Positions 8,001-11,616 of a DNA stretch of 11,616 nt are shown here, piece after piece. The notes under the pieces were generated by a model. It saw only the letters and a list, made by a program, of their open reading frames with translations, searched no databases and had not been told where the DNA came from. This stretch comes from an uncultured Clostridia bacterium (GTDB lineage: Bacteria > Bacillota > Clostridia > Christensenellales > CAG-314), in assembly GCA_934281515.1 (NCBI GenBank), contig CAKQXG010000059.1, forward strand, positions 1-11,616, in the 5' to 3' direction. Each line of letters starts with the position of its first letter. The stretch's first letter is position 1. Made by a program: the position numbers and the translations under genes.

Positions 8001-11000
8001 AATGTTACCGTGGTAAGCGAAGCACAATTTGCAAATACTCGTACGCCAAGCGAAGAAATACGTGCGGGCAACTCGATAGCTGTAATACCGCTGCCATCGA
8101 AAGCATTATCTCTGATTGTAAGCGACTTGGCGTCTGCCGAAGTTGCAAACTCGATACCCTTTACATTCTTTCTGTTCTTAAACGCACCTGCGCCTATCTT
8201 TGTTACGGTGGCAGGTATCGTGTACAAGTCGGATGTAAAGTCTTTGTCGACATACGTCAATTCCGTCTTGTCTTTGTTGTAGAAAATTCTGTTTTTACCG
8301 GTTGAATCCGTTTCCACAGAAATTGTTGCAGAATCTTCGGGAACAATCACGTTTGTCAATTTTGTTGCCGAAGCAGTGATGTTGATAACCGAAGCGGCGT
8401 CGATTTCCTTGGATAGGGTAATTGACGTAAGATTTGCACCATTGAATACGTTTACGCCAACTGTTTCTACGCCGTCGGGCAACACCAAGTCGGTAAACAG
8501 CTGACCCTGGAAGGCATTTTCTCCAATCGAAACAAGGTTGCAACCGTCTTCGAATGTAACGCTGGTAAGCGGAGTACCGTAGCCGGTGCTTTTTTCGTTA
8601 ATCAGTGCATAGTTGCCGATTTTTGTAAGTCTTGCAGGGAAAGCAATGGACGTCAATTTTGTGCAACCAAAGAACACCGTATCGCCCGATGTACCAGTCT
8701 TGGTGGCATCTGCCATGTAGAAAGGCTCACCACCGCCTTCCTCAAACACCACCGACGTTACGTTGTGGCAGGCGTAGAATGCTGAGGGACCGAATGTGGT
8801 TGCTTCCTTGGCAACTTCCACTTCGCCTGTCTTGCCATACGGACACCAGACAAGCACACTCTTGTCGGCGTTGTACAGAACGCCATCGTGGGAACTGAAT
8901 TCTTTGCCGTCTTTCTCTACATCAATGTCCGTAATAAAACAGAGGTCTTTCGAAGTTCCCGAGCTGTTTTCCCAAGCGGGAACGTTTGGGTTAGCATTGT
9001 CGAAATCGCCGCCGCCTTTGTAACCACTGCCGAACTCGAACACGTCATAGTTACCATTGGGAGAGGATATGCGGTTGGGCAACGACAGCTTAGTAAGAGA
9101 GTTGCAACCTTTGAATGCCTCTGCGCCAAACGACAAAGGTTCGCTTCCGCCGAGAGTGAATTTAACTTCGGACAGATTTTCGCAATTTTCAAATGCTTTT
9201 CTTCCGATTGCGCGGTTGTTGTAGTCGATGTTTGTTACCGTGGTAGGTATCGTGACCGACTTCAATGCCGAGTTGTACCCAAAAGTGCTGACAGGAATAT
9301 TGACAAGTCTTTCGGGAAGAACAACTTCTACCAAGTTTTTGCACCAATAAAATACACTTGTTCCCAGCACCAGATCGTCGCTACCACCGAGAGCAAACGT
9401 CAATGTATTGATACCGGAACTGCTAAATGCACTGTCACCGATACTTGTTACCGTGGAAGGAATGTTGATACCCATCAAAGCAGGGGTATTGAAGAATGCC
9501 TTTACTCCGATCGTTTCAAGTCCTTCGTTGAGCGTAACTTTTGCAAGTACGCGACTTTCCTCACCTACTCCGTAGTAGCTGAATGCTTGTTCGCCGATAG
9601 AAACGGTACGTGCAGGCAATTCGATTTCCGTCAGCGACGTACAGTTATGGAACGCTTTTGCGCCGATTGTCAGTCCGTTTTCGCCATCCTTGACAAATGT
9701 AACCGAGGTAAGGTTGGAGCAATCTTCAAATGCACTGTCACCGATTGTAGTAACATTGGCTGTGATGTTGATTGATCGCATGTTGCTCTTGCCCATAAAC
9801 ACTGCGCCTGCGATTGTGGTTACGGTGTCGGGAAGAGTGTACACACCCTCGAAACTGTCGGGGAAGAACAGCACCGTTGTCCAAGTTTTGTTGTACAACA
9901 CGCCGTCATTGTCACGTTGGTAGTTGGGGTTGTCTGCCGAAACCTGGGGTTTGTACTTCTTGCAGTTGTAGAACACCAGATTGAAGTTCATCGTGCCGAC
10001 GTTTTTGGTCAGTTCGCAAGTAACAAGCGCGCGGCAGTTTGCAAAGGCGTAGTCACCGAATTCCAATTCGACGGACACGTCGGACAAGTCGATTGTAGCA
10101 ACCGAAGCACCGTCAAAGGCATGTGCGCCAAGGCTTACAAGGCTGTTGGGAAGTTTGACTTCGGCAACGTTGGTGGCGGCAAATGCGTAGTCGCCGATTT
10201 CGGTGACGTTGCACGACGACGTAGCGACAAATCTGTCCTCTTCGCCCGTGGTCGTCCAGGAGCCGTTTTCTTCAAATGTCAATGCGGCAAGGTTGCTGTC
10301 GTAGAAAGCGTATTTGCCGATTGTAAAGGAAGCTTGGTCGGTCGTTGCGCCAAACACCACTTCGTTGAGGTTGCGTGATTTGTAAAATGCGTAGTCGCCG
10401 ATGTTGATGCCGCCAAGGAAGGTAATCTTTGTTACCGGGTTGTACTTGCGCAGGGCAGGATCCTTGGACGTGTCGAAGGAGTCGAACGCATGGTCGGCAA
10501 TGCTGAGTATGGACGAAGGAATCTCCACTTCAAACTGCATTACGCCGTTGTTGATGCCGATCGGGCAGTAGATGATTTCGTTCTTGTCGGCATTGGCAAG
10601 CATACCTGCGATGTTTTTGCCGCCGTCATTTTCCGACAAGGAAGCGTATGCGGCGTCTTCGAAGGAGCCGACGATTTTAACCGAGGACAACAGTTTGAAT
10701 TGCGACAAGAACTGTTGAATGTTGTCCATTGCAACCAGTCTTGCGGGCAAAATGAGGCTTTCAACATACTGCGTGTCACTGAATGCGTTGTCGGCAATGG
10801 TAAGTGCGATTTCTGCGGGCGCCGTTTCGCCGTCCTTCTTGTCGGGCTTTCTAGCAAAGCTTTGCTCAGCCGTTTCGAAAATTACGTTTTTAAGCGAAGA
10901 GCAACCGACAAATGCATCGGGCTCGATGGTCTTGACCGTGGAAGGAATGACGATTGTACTGAATTGCAGTTTGTTGTCCTTGAGGAAGGTACGAGAACCG

Positions 11001-11616
11001 ATTACCGTTACGCCGTACGGAACGTAGTAAGTACCCGTTGTCTTTGCGGGCGGAACAAGGAACAATGTCGTTTCGCCGTACATTGTGGACAACACGGTGC
11101 CGTCTACAACGGTGTAGGTGTCGCTGACGTATTGCTTGTCTTTGTCGGTAGGCTCGGACATGTAGAACGCCTTGATGCGTTTGCAGCCCTCGAATGCCGT
11201 TGTGGGGATGGACTCCAACGTGGCGGGCAGCGTTACCGTTTCGAGATGGGTGATTTTGCTGAAACCATACTCGGAGATAGATCTGACGGGCTGATCGTTG
11301 TGCATGGCAGGGATAGTGATGGTCTTGGTATACTCGCTAAGGTTTTTGCTTGCCTTGACGCTGTAACCGTTTTTACCGTCGGGAGCAAAGGAGAATGCGT
11401 CAACGTACTTGGCATACAGTGTTGCGCCGTCGGTGATGTTCCACGGTTTGATACTGTTGCCTTGTGCGTCGGTAAACTGCACGCCCTTGCCGTCGGCAGT
11501 TGCGTACCAACCGACAAATGCCTTTTCCGAAGAGTTGGATTTGATAGAGGGGATCGGCAATGTGTAGTCGCCGGTGTAGGTGACATTTGCGGTTGTAACG
11601 TTGCCTTCGCCATGCT
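5051..11616 (-). CDS. Giant BspA-like leucine-rich-repeat surface protein (5' end beyond window)
   Basis: The frame is open from the right edge to TGA at 5053-5051 (2,187 codons). A TTG at 11560 is not a convincing start: the same frame continues upstream with sequence belonging to the first domain. Residues below are counted from that TTG codon. The start through about 52 is an InlB/Listeria-Bacteroides repeat (AFVGWYATADGKG, then GATLYAKYV). Residues about 90-2110 are a long chain of BspA/LRR_5 repeats of the form IP-x-SV-x-x-IG-x-x-AF-x-x-C-x-x-L-x-x-V. They are broken by about six beta-hairpin modules (DGVLYN type) and end in eight regular 23-residue units (1881-2064). A Trp-rich cap follows (2122-2158) and the tail is EEPSDTTEE. 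No LPXTG, SLH or C-terminal membrane segment is visible, so it may be secreted or anchored through its missing N-terminus. Such proteins usually mediate adhesion or host/matrix contact; the ligand here is unknown. Confidence 0.92.
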   Translation of the reverse strand, partial: HGEGNVTTANVTYTGDYTLPIPSIKSNSSEKAFVGWYATADGKGVQFTDAQGNSIKPWNITDGATLYAKYVDAFSFAPDGKNGYSVKASKNLSEYTKTITIPAMHNDQPVRSISEYGFSKITHLETVTLPATLESIPTTAFEGCKRIKAFYMSEPTDKDKQYVSDTYTVVDGTVLSTMYGETTLFLVPPAKTTGTYYVPYGVTVIGSRTFLKDNKLQFSTIVIPSTVKTIEPDAFVGCSSLKNVIFETAEQSFARKPDKKDGETAPAEIALTIADNAFSDTQYVESLILPARLVAMDNIQQFLSQFKLLSSVKIVGSFEDAAYASLSENDGGKNIAGMLANADKNEIIYCPIGINNGVMQFEVEIPSSILSIADHAFDSFDTSKDPALRKYNPVTKITFLGGINIGDYAFYKSRNLNEVVFGATTDQASFTIGKYAFYDSNLAALTFEENGSWTTTGEEDRFVATSSCNVTEIGDYAFAATNVAEVKLPNSLVSLGAHAFDGASVATIDLSDVSVELEFGDYAFANCRALVTCELTKNVGTMNFNLVFYNCKKYKPQVSADNPNYQRDNDGVLYNKTWTTVLFFPDSFEGVYTLPDTVTTIAGAVFMGKSNMRSINITANVTTIGDSAFEDCSNLTSVTFVKDGENGLTIGAKAFHNCTSLTEIELPARTVSIGEQAFSYYGVGEESRVLAKVTLNEGLETIGVKAFFNTPALMGINIPSTVTSIGDSAFSSSGINTLTFALGGSDDLVLGTSVFYWCKNLVEVVLPERLVNIPVSTFGYNSALKSVTIPTTVTNIDYNNRAIGRKAFENCENLSEVKFTLGGSEPLSFGAEAFKGCNSLTKLSLPNRISSPNGNYDVFEFGSGYKGGGDFDNANPNVPAWENSSGTSKDLCFITDIDVEKDGKEFSSHDGVLYNADKSVLVWCPYGKTGEVEVAKEATTFGPSAFYACHNVTSVVFEEGGGEPFYMADATKTGTSGDTVFFGCTKLTSIAFPARLTKIGNYALINEKSTGYGTPLTSVTFEDGCNLVSIGENAFQGQLFTDLVLPDGVETVGVNVFNGANLTSITLSKEIDAASVINITASATKLTNVIVPEDSATISVETDSTGKNRIFYNKDKTELTYVDKDFTSDLYTIPATVTKIGAGAFKNRKNVKGIEFATSADAKSLTIRDNAFDGSGITAIELPARISSLGVRVFANCASLTTVTFADGYSYTAIPDYMFQNCKKLTSIVVPGEVVSIGRAAFDTASVMTTVEFALTAGGTASKLQSIGADAFNNCSKLATIKYALKKDAEGKVEYAEGNTVPYTVTALGATGTYFSGPFYKCTSLKSIVLPDELTAITGNSSNKGMFEGCTNLASVKLPSQLTEIKQSAFKDSGIKTLDLSSYDDGSLTIYEGAFSGAKYLTALELAKVGTLYLYHTFDGCAALESLTFSNSIQLLGNTGNYQSYQGFNKASVKNITIDQDILPSMFKGNTNLTKVTLGENVTNIADSAFEGCTSLTTVDTTAVGTLDIGASAFSGASKLSSFDMSKVATLGKKAFYNCKKLTTIDDLSDTITEIPESAFEGAGLTSFDFGNITTLGMKAFKGTKITSVTIPATVTSISSSVFEGCASLTTVTYNTATKVGSSMFKGCTALTTVTLCDEVSEIGDSAFSGCTALKEIDLRKVKLLGTKTFEKCTKLASIAIGNPDIKFHNYGDSFTGVTGASFVVPENSALSADGGILYSGTKLVIDIDSRADVVVKEGTTEIYPNAFRNNTNVVTITLPKSVEIINGYHTFDGCKNLKSINLENVTRFEVGEQYNVYGTEDAFKGTVITELKLTYAAARVFRNMTSLTKVTFVGDYAIVEDQAFKGCTALTTIEGNVVEVYDSAFNGCTSLASFDAFQNLTEARLSAFANTGFTELVLPDSLVTIGNSAFSGCKKLTSVTLSDSVVNYGSSVFSSCTALTDVTFGKNMTTIPMQMFSGCSALESIVIPDGITTICKEAFKDCKTLTSVTIPDSVKTIEDGAFKGCVKLAKITLPTTLTSLGKEVFSGCSVLNNVVIPASITEISDKLFYNCKALSSVTLHSGITYIGYQSFYGCAALTELSNLDNVTEIDGSAFYNCSNLTTIGSIANVETIGSSAFYGCTKLNLTITGKTTSIGQNAFQKWTAEQTITFTDHTEASTKWDSKWNANCAATLVWKTAEEPSDTTEE
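5087..5197 (-). other. Trp-rich C-terminal cap of the LRR protein
   Basis: Residues about 2122-2158, counted from the TTG at 11560, leave the LRR pattern. They contain FQKWTAEQTITF, STKWDSKWN and CAATLVW. This W..Q.I.F - W...W - C.A.V.W layout recurs at the ends of many BspA-like proteins and probably caps the hydrophobic core of the solenoid. Confidence 0.6.
5369..5920 (-). repeat. Eight tandem 23-residue (69-bp) LRR units
   Basis: Residues 1881-2064 divide exactly into eight units of 23 residues (8 x 69 bp) with no insertion, each of the form hydrophobic-P-x-x-[VIL]-T-x-I-x-x-x-x-F-x-x-C-x-x-L-x-x-V-T. Examples start LPDSLVTIGNSAF, IPDGITTICKEAF and IPASITEISDKLF. The units differ at many positions, so this is a diverged array, not a fresh exact duplication. 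It is the most regular part of the protein and contrasts with the interrupted N-terminal two thirds. Confidence 0.88.
8033..10930 (-). repeat. Two-LRR super-repeats marked by LPxR
   Basis: Six times in this stretch an LRR ending IG-x-x-AF is followed by an extended strand with a loop of variable length, then a second LRR, and then an LPxR-like motif: LPAR at 271 and 648, LPER at 748, LPNR at 828, FPAR at 974 and LPAR at 1164 (counted from the TTG at 11560). The loops often read GGS-x-x-L. The unit is longer than one LRR and recurs at irregular spacing, pointing to duplication of LRR pairs during growth of the gene. Confidence 0.65.
11405..11616 (-). other. InlB/Listeria-Bacteroides (Flg_new-like) repeat domain, possibly cut by the window edge
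   Basis: The first 70 or so codons visible of the giant gene contain AFVGWYATADGKG, a Trp at the usual central place (KPWNIT) and the closing GATLYAKYV. This is the F-x-GWY ... LYAKW layout of this small ubiquitin-like beta domain. More copies may lie upstream, since these repeats often occur in tandem before LRR regions. Confidence 0.75.

Noticed and set aside
8888..9775. 295-codon plus-strand open frame within the LRR gene
   Set aside because: Same antisense shadow effect as elsewhere in the repeat gene. No ribosome site or recognised motif is seen.
11558..11560. TTG at 11560 as the real start of the giant LRR gene
   Set aside because: It is not an ATG, lacks a ribosome site, and sits inside the InlB-type repeat. 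The frame remains open to the window edge, so the gene begins outside.
5051..11616. CRISPR array suggested by recurrent short plus-strand words such as GTACAACC and AAATGC
   Set aside because: The repeats are degenerate, spaced as coding LRR units in frame with the minus-strand protein, and lack identical direct repeats with unrelated spacers.

Overview
The window is a densely packed, all-minus-strand bacterial region. It has five protein-coding genes, two of them cut by the window edges, and no credible plus-strand gene. AGGAG-type ribosome binding sites, standard stop codons (TGA and TAG), mid-range GC and a giant BspA-type leucine-rich-repeat (LRR) surface protein carrying a Listeria-Bacteroides (InlB-type) repeat suggest a Bacillota/Clostridia-like organism, probably gut- or host-associated. 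That assignment is inferred from protein families, not from a marker gene.

Right part (5051-11616): the 3' portion, 2,187 codons, of a giant surface-type protein. It begins inside the window with an InlB-type repeat (Flg_new-like). A very long chain of LRR_5/BspA repeats follows, broken at intervals by beta-hairpin modules of the DG-x-LY type. It ends in eight uninterrupted 23-residue repeats and a tryptophan-rich cap, with no visible C-terminal anchor. The signal peptide and true start lie beyond position 11616.

Middle (4958-5050): a short gap holding an imperfect 12-bp hairpin, plus a candidate sigma-70 promoter just upstream of it for the next operon. The hairpin may be the terminator of the giant gene, a leader element of the operon, or both.

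Left part (1-4957): a four-gene operon read right to left. It encodes a three-TM membrane protein with an extracytoplasmic InlB-like repeat domain and an acidic low-complexity tail, a MoxR-family AAA+ ATPase, a DUF58 protein with a vWA-like fold, and a BatA-type membrane-anchored vWA protein that runs off the left edge. DUF58 and BatA overlap by ATGA, indicating translational coupling. MoxR, DUF58 and BatA-type vWA proteins form a recurrent partnership in which the ATPase is thought to act as a chaperone or remodeller together with metal-ion-binding (MIDAS) proteins. The substrate is unknown here.

The main points of interest are the higher-order repeat architecture of the giant protein (two-LRR super-repeats marked by LPxR plus DG-x-LY hairpins), the InlB-like domain in the MoxR operon's membrane protein, the missing MIDAS threonine in the BatA-type protein, and cysteine-bearing reading frames in the unusually long MoxR-DUF58 gap.
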